Part shown: positions 32,064-39,735 of the stretch, one piece after another
How the letters are laid out: every line of letters begins with the position of its first letter
Position numbering within the stretch: the stretch's first letter is position 1
Notes under the pieces: model-generated
What the model was told of the DNA's origin: nothing
Databases searched by the model: none
Seen by the model: only the letters and a program-made list of their open reading frames with translations
Translations under genes and position numbers: made by a program
Assembly (NCBI GenBank): GCA_019637695.1
Contig: JAHBVG010000065.1
Location: 1-39,735 of the forward strand
Length of the DNA: 39,735 nt
Origin: Caldilineaceae bacterium
GTDB taxonomy: Bacteria; Chloroflexota; Anaerolineae; Caldilineales; Caldilineaceae
Direction: 5' to 3'

Positions 32064-33043
32064 ATCCATCTCCACTTGCGGAAGTAACTCAATAATGTCC
32101 CTGCGATTACGATAAAGATCACCCAGACGAGCGGATAGGCCCAGGGATGGTTTAACTCTGGCATAAAGAGGAAGTTCATGCCGTAGATGCCGGCCACAAA
32201 ACTGAGCGGGATGAAGATTGTCGAGATAATCGTGAGCACCTTCATAATTTCGTTCATGCGGTTGTTCGCCAGCGCCAGGTAGATGTCCACTGTACTGCGC
32301 ACGAGTTCCTGCATCCCTTCCACAAGGCCCACCATCCGCACCATGTGGTCGTGGATGTCGGCAAAGTAGACGCGCGTTCCGCCGGGGATCACGCTATGTT
32401 CATTATTCGCCAGCCGCAACATGAGATCGCGTTGCGGAACCAACACCCGCGCCAGGCGCAAGGCGCTGCTCTTGGCTGTCAGAATATCATCGAGCAGGCT
32501 TTCGTCGGAGACATTGCCGCGCTGGAAGATCAAATCGCCCAGGCGCTCTAGTTCAACTTCAAACTGATCGAGCAGGCGCATAAAGCGTTCCACCTGGCGG
32601 TCGAGCAATTCATAGAAGAGCATGGCTGGTCCCTGCGCCAATCCTTCGTCACGATGAAAAGACTCATTCTGCCAGAGTTCGTCAATGGCGCTCATTTCGC
32701 GGTCGTGGATGGTGACCAGATAATTGGACCCTAAAAAGACATCCATTTCGCTGCTGATCAGATCCACGGGTTTGGTGCCGTAATAGACGCTGTGGATCAC
32801 GAGGAAGAGATAGCGCCGGTAATCGTTGATTTTGGGGACAAGCAGACTTTTGGCGGCGTCTTCCACGGCGAGGGGGTGGAAAGCAAAGATGGTCTGCAAA
32901 ATCTCAGTGTATTCGGCTTCGGTTGGGTTGAGCATATCAACCCAGAAGTTGGCATTTCCTTCACGTACAGCAGCCGCCAACTGGTGAAGTGGAAAGTTGC
33001 GAACCAGCGTCCCGCTGGCATGTCGATAAAAAATACGTACCAT
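32060..33043 (-). CDS. corA: CorA-family magnesium/divalent cation channel
   Basis: 327 aa. A large cytoplasmic N-terminal domain with a long helical segment precedes two C-terminal membrane helices. The selectivity motif YGMNF (G288-M289-N290) is intact and is followed by the second helix and a basic tail (YFRKWRWI), as in CorA. It carries Mg2+ (possibly Co2+/Ni2+) inward as a pentamer. An AGGAT-like SD precedes ATG 33043. First gene of the four-gene overlapping operon running to 30075; the 148-bp gap upstream (33044-33191) showed no certain promoter. Confidence 0.93.
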   Translation of the reverse strand: MVRIFYRHASGTLVRNFPLHQLAAAVREGNANFWVDMLNPTEAEYTEILQTIFAFHPLAVEDAAKSLLVPKINDYRRYLFLVIHSVYYGTKPVDLISSEMDVFLGSNYLVTIHDREMSAIDELWQNESFHRDEGLAQGPAMLFYELLDRQVERFMRLLDQFEVELERLGDLIFQRGNVSDESLLDDILTAKSSALRLARVLVPQRDLMLRLANNEHSVIPGGTRVYFADIHDHMVRMVGLVEGMQELVRSTVDIYLALANNRMNEIMKVLTIISTIFIPLSFVAGIYGMNFLFMPELNHPWAYPLVWVIFIVIAGTLLSYFRKWRWI

Positions 33044-33191
33044 GCATCGATCCTATCGTGCGGCGCAAAGGGGATTGACCAGGCAGCTATCATCAGAACT
33101 CAAAAGTTCGAGGATATCTTACCATAAGAGTCGTATTTTTGACGATGACCAGAGAAGGGGACAGACGCGTTTCCATACGCTATGCTGCAAA

Positions 33192-34523
33192 CTACGAACG
33201 AGGCCGCGAGCCAAAGATCGCCACGGCGCCGACCAGGAAAGCCAGGGCCGATAGCAGGGCCAGCGCGCCCACGGTGTATAAGGCCAGACGCAGGGCAGTG
33301 GAGCCGTCGCGCGCTGGCGCGGATCGGTATTCCGAGAGTACAGGCAGGGACTCAGGCTCAGCGGGCGCAAGCAAGGCAACGGCTTCATTTTCCTCTTCAT
33401 TGTTGCTGGCTGTCTCATTTTCGACGGCTGCCATGAGGGCTGCCTGCGCCGGGAATGCTTCCTGTGGATCGTTCACATTTTCGGCCATGAACGCTTCCTG
33501 GGATAGGGCATCGAATGAGAAATTGGGCGTGGGTGTCTCTTCCGGCCAGATGGGCTGATTTTCCTGCGGCAGATTCCAATCCGGCGTGGGGAGGATCGAC
33601 GAGTTGGGGTCGGTCCACTGGGAGTTAAACCCCGTATTGGCGTCAAAGCGCGGCGTCGGCGCTGAGACGGCTGGTGTCAAGGTTGGCGACGGCGTTTCCG
33701 TCGGCGTCTCCGTTGCCGTTGGCGGGATCGGTGTGTCCGTTGGCAAGGGGGTGAACGTGGGCGAAGGGTAGGGCGTATCCGTCGGCCAGACGATTGGCGA
33801 GGGCGGCTGTGTATTGGTCGGCGTGGGTGTCCACGTTGGCGTTGCTGTATGCGTTGGCGTCGGCGGTAAAGGTGTATCTGTGGGGTGGCCTGTATAGGTC
33901 GGCGTGGGCGTCCATGTCGGTCTGCTCGAAGTGGATAGGCAGATTTCGTCATTCCGCGGCGCAGTTTCAGGGTCGTTATCGTAGACCCATGTATGCGTTT
34001 CGACAGCCAACACTGTGCTGGTGATTGTATCCCTATCGGTGATTGTCGCCGTGTCGCTGATTGTTTTTGTCACTGTCAAAACATAGTTGTACTTAATTCC
34101 ATCTTCAACCTGGGTGTCAATGACGGTATAGCGAAGCTCGCTCCCATCCTCTGCGATGGTTTTATCCTGCAAAGCAGGTACAGGGACCGCTGGAAAGAAG
34201 GTATCACTGTCAGCTGAAGTAAATTGGGATCGGCTAAGTTCAAATTCGATGGTCGTGGTGTCTGTGATCGAAGTTCGCCACGCCAGCAATATGCCCGGCG
34301 TCGGTTGATCGCTGGGCATATTTGATGCGCGAAGTGAGCAAGTAATCAGTGAAATAGGGTCTCGTCCTTGCGCGAGGACAACCGCCGTTGGCAGATTCAG
34401 CCAATGGACCAGACCGAGGGCAGCTATCAAGAGTAGCAGCAGAACAGCGAGCCTGCTGCGGTCAACCCCTGTATGTGAATGGCGGCGCTGAACGGTTTTC
34501 ACAGCCTTAGCGTACCGGTTCAT
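33192..34523 (-). CDS. Secreted, membrane-anchored Thr-Pro-rich protein
   Basis: 443 aa. An N-terminal hydrophobic segment (~24-46, signal or anchor) leads into a beta-rich region (~55-195) that looks fibronectin-III-like, with many Asp/Thr strands. Residues ~200-290 are a Thr-Pro spacer (TPTPTYTGHPTDTPLPPTPT and similar). An acidic Ala/Glu region follows, then a C-terminal membrane helix (~410-435) ending in GSRPRS. The layout suggests an extracellular domain held away from the membrane. The function is unknown. Separated from the upstream protease gene by a strong terminator. Confidence 0.8.
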   Translation of the reverse strand: MNRYAKAVKTVQRRHSHTGVDRSRLAVLLLLLIAALGLVHWLNLPTAVVLAQGRDPISLITCSLRASNMPSDQPTPGILLAWRTSITDTTTIEFELSRSQFTSADSDTFFPAVPVPALQDKTIAEDGSELRYTVIDTQVEDGIKYNYVLTVTKTISDTATITDRDTITSTVLAVETHTWVYDNDPETAPRNDEICLSTSSRPTWTPTPTYTGHPTDTPLPPTPTHTATPTWTPTPTNTQPPSPIVWPTDTPYPSPTFTPLPTDTPIPPTATETPTETPSPTLTPAVSAPTPRFDANTGFNSQWTDPNSSILPTPDWNLPQENQPIWPEETPTPNFSFDALSQEAFMAENVNDPQEAFPAQAALMAAVENETASNNEEENEAVALLAPAEPESLPVLSEYRSAPARDGSTALRLALYTVGALALLSALAFLVGAVAIFGSRPRS

Positions 34524-34605
34524 GGGGCTGCTGTCAATGTTGACAAGGGCTCATCTTGGATGAGGTGGACCCTACGTGTTGACGGTCCTTTTGGCGGACA
34601 AAAAG

Positions 34606-34649
34606 AGGACCGGCAGCCCCGTCCATACGAGAACGGAACTGCCGGTCCT
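34606..34649 (-). terminator. Intrinsic terminator of the protease operon
   Basis: 11-bp arms AGGACCGGCAG / CTGCCGGTCCT with a second short stem (CCGT/ACGG) inside. Read on the minus strand, the hairpin is followed directly by CTTTTTG. It lies 27 nt past the protease stop codon. Confidence 0.85.
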
Positions 34650-34679
34650 AAATTACTACCTGCTACCTGCTATCTGCTA
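34650..34679. repeat. Heptad tract supplying the protease stop codon
   Basis: CTACCTG, CTACCTG, CTATCTG, CTACC on the plus strand; on the minus strand GTAGCAG, ATAGCAG, GTAGCAG. The first unit contains the TAG that ends the protease gene. Confidence 0.65.
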
Positions 34680-36500
34680 CCGTCTCTCCATCGTCACGTC
34701 GATACTCCACGGGCTGGTAGCGGTGGGATCGATTTGGTAATCGTCGACGGCGACGAGCCGATACCCTTCTTTGTAGACGACGACCCCGTAGTATTCTCCA
34801 GGCGTCAGGTTTTGGTCCAATTGATAGAAGCCATCCTGATCGCTGACCCCATAGCCGTAGATATCTTCATCCAGCAGGCTGTCGAGGAAATCATCCACCC
34901 TCACACCCGGCACAAGGAAGTAGACACTCGCCCCCTGGATGGGGCGTCGCCGGTTGTCCGCGGTGACCACAGTGCCGTTGACGATCACACTGCGCACGGT
35001 CGGGGCAGGGCGCTGGGTTTCGACAATCTCCATCGACGCCGATTGGACCACCTGCCCTTCGATCAACAGTTCGAGTTGGTAACGGCCCGCGGGCAACCCT
35101 CCGGTGGAATAGAGGCTGATCCAGGTATAATCGATGTTGCCTTCGTTCCACATACTGGCCTGCTCAGAGACAACCTCTCCATCGAGATACCAGCGTCGGG
35201 TCCACTGGGTGCCGTTTGTCACATTGTTGACATCGAAGAAGGCGTAGATCTCACCGACCGGGCTGAAAATCGTGCCGGGATTGATCGGCACACCGGCGTC
35301 GGTGACCCCTTCGGCAAAGGTGATCGCGCCAAACGAGCCGCCTCCTGTGGTCTGTGTGGCTGCGCCCACAATGACGCCGCTCCGATGCAGCCGATTGTCA
35401 TTCAGGCTGATCTCCACTTCGTAGAAGCCATCGGCCAGGCCATTCTCGTCGTAAAGATCGACCCAGGTATTCCCCTCGGAACCATAGGTCCACACAACCA
35501 GATCGTTATAGATGCGGAAGCCGTTGTGATACCAATTAAAGGCAAAGTTGCTGTTAGCGCCGAAGTTGCCATAGTTGAAGGTGGCGTAAATGGTGTCAGT
35601 GTCGCTGGGGAATCTAGCCCCCGGTCTGCGCGGCTGACCGCGTGAATCAATGGCGCGGGCAAATTGGACATTACTAATGTAAGCAGCGTTGGGGCTGGGT
35701 GGGGAATTCGTCTGCGGTTGGAGTAAGGTCCGCTTGACAAAATCCATGGCCAGATTGCCATCGCGCACCAGCCCGATCATCCCCAGATCGGTGACGCCAG
35801 CGGTAGGTACGCCGATCATTTCGCCGCGGTCATTGGTGGCCAGACCACCGGAGTTGCCATGATTGATGTTGAGATCCACCTTGAGCCACTCGCTGTAGCC
35901 ATCTTTATCTTCGTCGAGGAAGCCAGAGAGACGACCCGACGTAAAGGTGACTGTATCCCCGCCGATGCCAGGGAAGCCAAAGGCGTTGATCTCGTCGCCG
36001 ATCTCCAACGCTTCGCTGTCGCCCACGGTGATCGGCGTCAGGCCTAGATTGGCAGGCAGCGGCGCGTTGACATCTTCGAGCAGACCCACAATTTGCAACA
36101 GCGCCAGATCAAGGTCCGGGTCCCCGCCAATGATGGTGGCAGCATACTTGAGGACAGGCGCGCTGCGCAGATTGGTGGGGTTGACGGCAATGCCTGCGAA
36201 GCCTTTCTCATTGTAAAGGGTGGCCGTTTCGATCTCGCCCATCACATGGTAATTGGTGAGGATCAACCCTTCGGCGGTCAACACAGTGCCGCTGCCCGTG
36301 CTGTAGAGATCCGTTTCATTCGCCACCGGCACGATCACCTGGACGGTGGCGAGCAGGGCCTGATTGAGCGCGGCGCGGTCGATGGCATAGGCGGTGTGAT
36401 GAGTGAGCGAACCACTCAGGATCAACGTTGCCAGCGCCAACCAGAGGATCAGCGCCTGTTTACGCATAGAAAAGGTGTGAAGCAGTTGACTGATTGTCAT
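34677..36500 (-). CDS. Secreted trypsin-like (HtrA/S1C-type) serine protease with C-terminal beta domains
   Basis: 607 aa. A signal peptide with AYA (36-38) before a likely cleavage site is followed by the protease domain (~45-270). The catalytic triad is His85 (LTNYHV), Asp131 (DPDLDLALL) and Ser217 (NHGNSGG). There is no PDZ domain. Instead come two Ig/beta-sandwich-like regions (~280-400 and ~400-500) and a carboxypeptidase-regulatory/Cna-B-like domain (~505-605, VNGTVVTADNRRRPIQGASV). The substrate is an extracellular or envelope protein. ATG 36500 is 17 nt after the previous gene; ATG 36467 is possible and would give a shorter signal peptide. Last gene of a three-gene operon. Confidence 0.88.
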   Translation of the reverse strand: MTISQLLHTFSMRKQALILWLALATLILSGSLTHHTAYAIDRAALNQALLATVQVIVPVANETDLYSTGSGTVLTAEGLILTNYHVMGEIETATLYNEKGFAGIAVNPTNLRSAPVLKYAATIIGGDPDLDLALLQIVGLLEDVNAPLPANLGLTPITVGDSEALEIGDEINAFGFPGIGGDTVTFTSGRLSGFLDEDKDGYSEWLKVDLNINHGNSGGLATNDRGEMIGVPTAGVTDLGMIGLVRDGNLAMDFVKRTLLQPQTNSPPSPNAAYISNVQFARAIDSRGQPRRPGARFPSDTDTIYATFNYGNFGANSNFAFNWYHNGFRIYNDLVVWTYGSEGNTWVDLYDENGLADGFYEVEISLNDNRLHRSGVIVGAATQTTGGGSFGAITFAEGVTDAGVPINPGTIFSPVGEIYAFFDVNNVTNGTQWTRRWYLDGEVVSEQASMWNEGNIDYTWISLYSTGGLPAGRYQLELLIEGQVVQSASMEIVETQRPAPTVRSVIVNGTVVTADNRRRPIQGASVYFLVPGVRVDDFLDSLLDEDIYGYGVSDQDGFYQLDQNLTPGEYYGVVVYKEGYRLVAVDDYQIDPTATSPWSIDVTMERR

Positions 36501-36517
36501 TGCGTGTTTTCCGTTTC

Positions 36518-37165
36518 TTAGTGTTCGCGTACGCCAAGACGGTTGTAGAGACGCTCAAAGACAGGGGCTTCCCGCGTCCAATCGGTAGCGTCGGCGGCAG
36601 TGGTGATCACCACCAGTTGCCGATCTGCCCCTTCCCCGACCATCATGATCAAGTCTTGTCCGCGCACGACCACCGGCATCCCCAGTGTGCCGCTTTCACG
36701 GGTAGGGTCGGCAATATAGGCATAGGTGATGAGCTGGGCTGGCTCGCCATTGGGCGCAATCATGGCGCGGCTGCTCAACGTGCGGAAGCGATCCAGTTCC
36801 TGGCTGCGTTTGAGCGGCCAACTGACGTTGAGTACGGTGAGATCTTCCCCTTCGCGCAGCGGACGGGCAGAGACTTCGACAAGCCCGTTAAAGGTGCTGG
36901 GGCTGCGGGGATCGGTGGCGCGCAGCAGCAACCCTTCCTGTGTGCGTGAGATGATCCAATCTGCGGGCAGGGTAATCGCAGGCGCGCCGCCCTCAAATGT
37001 GTATTGGCGAACAGCGTTGGCGGTGCTGTTGCGGACCAGCCAGCCGAGCAAAATGGCGATCACAATTGTGGCGATCACATAGAGATCGTTGCGTTGTTGC
37101 TCCTGCACAGTTGGCGGTTCATTGGTGATGCTAGGGCTGCGCAATCGGTCAAGGACTGTGGACAT
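36518..37165 (-). CDS. Single-pass membrane protein of unknown function
   Basis: 215 aa. A cytoplasmic N-terminus (~1-25) and one membrane helix (~28-44, DLYVIATIVIAILLGWLV) precede an extracytoplasmic domain rich in beta strands, ending in REH. The outer part (~55-215: ITLPADWIISRTQEGLLLRA, VVVRGQDLIMMVG) has the look of a PsbP/LpqN-type fold, but no family can be named. Its ATG overlaps the TAA of the PrsW-like gene (TAATG), so the two are coupled. With the protease downstream, it may be a substrate, tether or inhibitor (inference). Confidence 0.75.
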   Translation of the reverse strand: MSTVLDRLRSPSITNEPPTVQEQQRNDLYVIATIVIAILLGWLVRNSTANAVRQYTFEGGAPAITLPADWIISRTQEGLLLRATDPRSPSTFNGLVEVSARPLREGEDLTVLNVSWPLKRSQELDRFRTLSSRAMIAPNGEPAQLITYAYIADPTRESGTLGMPVVVRGQDLIMMVGEGADRQLVVITTAADATDWTREAPVFERLYNRLGVREH

Positions 37166-38178
37166 TAGATCGCTCCTTTGTCAGGGTCGTTGTCTGCAAC
37201 GGCTACCGTTGTCGAGCTTTCCACCGGCAGAATCTCCGCTTCTTCCAGCGCTAAAACGGTGGATGCTGTTGTTGCCATCGCCGCCGTCCGCTCGGAGGCT
37301 GCCACGCGCAAGGTCTCTTCGTTGGCGCGATTGACCAGCCAGAAGACTACGCCCAGCGTTACCACTGCAAAGAGCGCCGCCAGGATCAGCCCATTCCACG
37401 GGTTGACGCGCAATCCGTCGGCGGTGACTCGGTCTTCCATTAAGAAGAAGATACCGTTGAGTATAGCCGAAAGCGCCAGACCCATAGGTAGATAGTAGCT
37501 CGGCGTGCGTTCAAACCGCGCCTGGCCTAAAAAGTACCCCAATACGCCGGCGAAACTGGCATAGGCCAGGGCGTTGACCACAATGCGCACCGCGCCGATG
37601 CCCAGGTCCACGCCGCCGTGGTTGATGACGTAGAGGAAGTTGATCACCGTTGAAAGGCCCAGACCGGCGGCGATGGCGTAGATCACCCCATCCACGCGTT
37701 CATCGAATTCGGGGCTGTCATAGATGCCATAGCGCACCACAAGATAGATCACCGCGCTCTGCACAATGCCGACGAGCAAGATGCCGCCAAGCAACTGCGT
37801 GCCGAAACTGTTGTAGAGCCAGCGGTCGATCTCGAAGAAATTCTCAAGCAGGGGATTGGCAATCGCAGCCGTCACCAGGGCGCTCAGCCCGAAGATGGCG
37901 AGCAACTTGGTCTTCGGTTCCGGTTCCAACCGGTCGAGCCGGTAGAAAAAGACCATCCACAAAACCGCAGGCGCCAGGCTCATCAGCAGGCCCAATAGGA
38001 TCAAGCCTGGACCATCCAAATTGGCGCCAATGCCTGCAATCAGGTTGAAGAACGCGACAAAAACAAATAGCCCTCCCAGTTCCATCAGCGACGCCAGCCA
38101 GAATCCGCGCCGATGGTAGGCTATGTGTTCCGCGTCTGGTTGATAAAATGCGAGATCAGTTCCATGAGTCTGTTGCAC
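37165..38178 (-). CDS. PrsW-like membrane protein lacking the catalytic residues
   Basis: 337 aa with about eight hydrophobic segments. The FYRLDRLEPEPK motif (78-89) and the FDERVDGVIYAIAAGLG block (159-174) mark it as a PrsW-family homologue. The active-site positions are changed: the usual EExxK is GIVQSAV (137-143), the Glu of GFxxxENxxY is Ile179 (GLSTVINFLY), and the usual His segment reads VVNALAYASFAG (200-211). It is therefore probably a pseudoprotease. A cytoplasmic acidic tail (~290-337) follows the last helix. The start is GTG 38178 with AAGGAG 7 nt upstream. First gene of the operon with the membrane protein and serine protease. Confidence 0.75.
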   Translation of the reverse strand: MQQTHGTDLAFYQPDAEHIAYHRRGFWLASLMELGGLFVFVAFFNLIAGIGANLDGPGLILLGLLMSLAPAVLWMVFFYRLDRLEPEPKTKLLAIFGLSALVTAAIANPLLENFFEIDRWLYNSFGTQLLGGILLVGIVQSAVIYLVVRYGIYDSPEFDERVDGVIYAIAAGLGLSTVINFLYVINHGGVDLGIGAVRIVVNALAYASFAGVLGYFLGQARFERTPSYYLPMGLALSAILNGIFFLMEDRVTADGLRVNPWNGLILAALFAVVTLGVVFWLVNRANEETLRVAASERTAAMATTASTVLALEEAEILPVESSTTVAVADNDPDKGAI

Positions 38179-38265
38179 AGAGGATCTCCTTGTGTGAGTA
38201 GTACATAAAATCTCCGAAAAATGAGGTCTATTTCAGGTGATGTAGTGAGGCTTGCTGCTGAGCGT

Positions 38266-38274
38266 ATTATAGCA
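38266..38274 (-). promoter_or_regulatory. Extended -10 promoter of the PrsW-like operon
   Basis: Read on the minus strand, TGC-TATAAT: a perfect -10 hexamer with the TGn extension. No good -35 is seen at 17 bp, as expected for extended -10 promoters. Transcription would start near 38259, about 80 nt before the GTG at 38178. Confidence 0.65.
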
Positions 38275-38312
38275 GATGGCCGTCAATTATGAAGAACAGA
38301 TCGTGGCTGTGA

Positions 38313-38342
38313 TTGACACCTTTCTACCCGCTACGGTATGAT
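38313..38342 (+). promoter_or_regulatory. Promoter of the RNase D gene
   Basis: TTGACA (38313-38318), an 18-bp spacer and TATGAT (38337-38342). The predicted transcript start is near 38349. This excludes the in-frame TTG at 38313 as the start codon of the nuclease. Confidence 0.65.
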
Positions 38343-38361
38343 CGAACCCGACGTAAGGGGA

Positions 38362-38415
38362 ATGTCTCTGCGAATCTCTATCTGTCATCATCGAAAGCTA
38401 ACAAACAAACTGTGA
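38362..38415 (+). CDS. Possible 17-codon leader ORF before RNase D
   Basis: ATG 38362 opens a 17-codon frame (MSLRISICHHRKLTNKL) whose TGA overlaps the proposed GTG start of the nuclease (GTGA). AAGGGG lies just 1 nt before the ATG, which is too close for a good SD, so translation is doubtful. Confidence 0.3.
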   Translation: MSLRISICHHRKLTNKL

Positions 38416-39626
38416 GCCAACCATCAGCGCCATCGCGCCGCAACATCAACACCCAGCCCCATATCCCCGCCCCTCATCTTGTACAGAGTCCGCATGACTT
38501 TGCGGCGATGATGGCCCACCTGCGCCATCAATCCATTCTGGCGTTGGATACGGAAAGTGACAGCCTCTACCGCTACACGCCGCGCGTCTGCCTGATCCAG
38601 ATTTCAGCGTATGCGGATGGGGCAAACCATCCGTCCGTAGAGGACCGCCCAGTGGTGGACTATCTGGTGGATCCCCTCAAGTTGCAGAATTTGGACGCGC
38701 TGCGCGAACTCTTGGCCAACCCGTCTGTGGAGGTGGTGCTACACGCCGCCGAAAATGACATTATTTTGCTCCATCGAGATTTTGACTTCCGGGTGGCTAA
38801 AATCTTTGATACCCAACTGGCCGCGCGCATCCTTGGGCGCAACGGCGTTGGCCTGGCCGCCATGTTAGAAGAGGAATTTGGCGTGATCAGCGACAAGAGT
38901 ATGCAGCGCACCGACTGGGGTCGCCGTCCGCTTACACCGCAGCAGATGACCTATGCCCAGATCGATACTCATTACCTGCTGCCCTTGCGTCTGCGCCAGA
39001 TCCAACTTCTGCAAGCGGAAAAGCGCTGGCGCGAGGCGCAAGAAGCCTTCGAACTCCTCACCGCGCTTCGCTACGAAGAGAACGCTACCGGGCGCACAGT
39101 CTGGTCTATGAAAAACAACCGTGAAGTCGAACGTGAACAGACCGGCCTTTTGGAGGAACTCTGGCTCTGGCGCGAACAGACCGCCCAACGGTTGGAGCGT
39201 CCGCCGTTTAAGGTGCTAAACGACAGCGTCTTGATTGAGTTGACCAACCGCGCGCCGCATACACTCGGTGAATTGCAGCGTATTGCCGGGCTGAGCAGCC
39301 ATCAAGTGGAGCGCTTTGGCCGCGATCTGTTGCAGGCAATTGAGCGTGGCAAGCGACGTCCGTTGCCCAACTTGCCGCCCCCCAATCCGCGCCCGGAATA
39401 TTTGTTGACCAAAAGCGACCAGCGCATCTTCCAGACCCTGCGCCAGTGGCGATCCCAAACGGCCGAGGAACGTGGCGTTGATCCTGACATTATCTTTAGC
39501 AATGACATCCTGCTTCAAATCGTCGAGAAGAAACCGCATACCCTCGCCACATTGCAGGAGATCCCCGCGATTGGGCCGTGGAAGGCTGAAACCTACGGTC
39601 CGGCCATCCTGCGCCTACTCAAATAA
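38412..39626 (+). CDS. rnd: Ribonuclease D-like DEDDy exonuclease with two HRDC domains
   Basis: 404 aa from GTG 38412. The 3'-5' exonuclease domain (~22-215) has Asp46/Glu48 (LALDTESDS), Asp116 (HAAENDI) and Tyr181-x3-Asp185 (YAQIDTHY), so all DEDDy residues are present. Two HRDC domains (~245-320 and ~335-404) follow, ending in IPAIGPWKAETYGPAILRLL. E. coli RNase D has the same exo-HRDC-HRDC layout and trims tRNA and other stable RNA 3' ends. The start is uncertain: TTG 38313 is inside the promoter, and GTG 38412 lacks its own SD but overlaps the stop of a short leader frame. Confidence 0.88.
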   Translation: MSQPSAPSRRNINTQPHIPAPHLVQSPHDFAAMMAHLRHQSILALDTESDSLYRYTPRVCLIQISAYADGANHPSVEDRPVVDYLVDPLKLQNLDALRELLANPSVEVVLHAAENDIILLHRDFDFRVAKIFDTQLAARILGRNGVGLAAMLEEEFGVISDKSMQRTDWGRRPLTPQQMTYAQIDTHYLLPLRLRQIQLLQAEKRWREAQEAFELLTALRYEENATGRTVWSMKNNREVEREQTGLLEELWLWREQTAQRLERPPFKVLNDSVLIELTNRAPHTLGELQRIAGLSSHQVERFGRDLLQAIERGKRRPLPNLPPPNPRPEYLLTKSDQRIFQTLRQWRSQTAEERGVDPDIIFSNDILLQIVEKKPHTLATLQEIPAIGPWKAETYGPAILRLLK

Positions 39627-39689
39627 GTGTACGATTTTTGCCACTGCCCAATTTCTGGATACGCTCGCTGCTCATCTACAATAGCACGA

Positions 39690-39735
39690 ATGCCTTGTCA
39701 TTTTTGCCTGGCAGATCCCTATGGCGTTCCCTGTG
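39690..39735 (+). CDS. Possible start of a gene cut by the window edge
   Basis: ATG 39690 opens a frame to the window end with MPCHFCLADPYGVPC, a C-x2-C pattern suggesting a zinc-binding N-terminus. A TACAAT hexamer at 39677-39682 lies 7 nt before it, with a poor -35. If real, this would be an almost leaderless start. Only 15 codons are visible. Confidence 0.3.
   Translation, partial: MPCHFCLADPYGVPC

Noticed and set aside
1..39735. tRNA, rRNA or CRISPR loci
   Set aside because: No cloverleaf T-arm patterns, rRNA motifs or regularly spaced identical repeats with unique spacers were seen. The heptad tracts lack spacers and are not CRISPR.

Overview
The window is a GC-rich bacterial chromosome segment with dense coding on both strands. 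The most likely source is a member of the Chloroflexota (Anaerolineae/Caldilineae-like). Pointers are secreted proteins with Thr-Pro linkers, a LysW-type M20 hydrolase, an EF-G-like paralogue, and intergenic heptanucleotide repeats. This placement is inference from gene style; no 16S rRNA or tRNA gene was found in the window.

Layout. 1-5 kb: a fusion of a degenerate histidine phosphatase with a methyltransferase (-), an EF-G-like GTPase (+) behind a clear sigma-70-type promoter, and two tandem stand-alone Hpt phosphotransfer proteins (-). 5-14.5 kb (+): cellulose-synthase-like glycosyltransferase, a 70-aa protein, DNA polymerase I, arginyl-tRNA synthetase, phosphoglycerate dehydrogenase and an SH3-domain lipoprotein, closed by a strong bidirectional terminator. 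14.6-18.3 kb (-): amidase, HigA-type antitoxin with only the C-terminal end of a HigB toxin left beside it, then an AbiJ_NTD3-like/PD-(D/E)XK nuclease gene and a small companion gene of lower GC. This is the most accessory-looking part and a candidate defence cassette. 18.4-26.6 kb (-): LysM/jelly-roll-like surface protein, lactate permease plus D-lactate dehydrogenase, LysK-like hydrolase, PAC2 protein, DUF218 protein. 26.7-30 kb (-): three alpha/beta hydrolases and a universal stress protein, with a 135-bp MITE-like element carrying a 9-bp target duplication. 30-33 kb (-): a tightly overlapping four-gene operon (CorA, unknown, Nudix, unknown). 33.2-38.2 kb (-): Thr-Pro-rich membrane protein, then a separate operon of a PrsW-like protein lacking catalytic residues, a membrane protein and a trypsin-like protease. 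38.3 kb to the end (+): RNase D and possibly the start of another gene.

Two sequence-level systems run across the window. First, heptanucleotide short repeats, a different heptad at each locus and often folding into hairpins, start at or within a few bases of stop codons at about ten loci. Second, long perfect hairpins with GTAGGGG...CCCCTAC ends occur three times with covarying stems. Many starts could be set from Shine-Dalgarno (SD) sites or from ATGA/GTGA stop-start overlaps.
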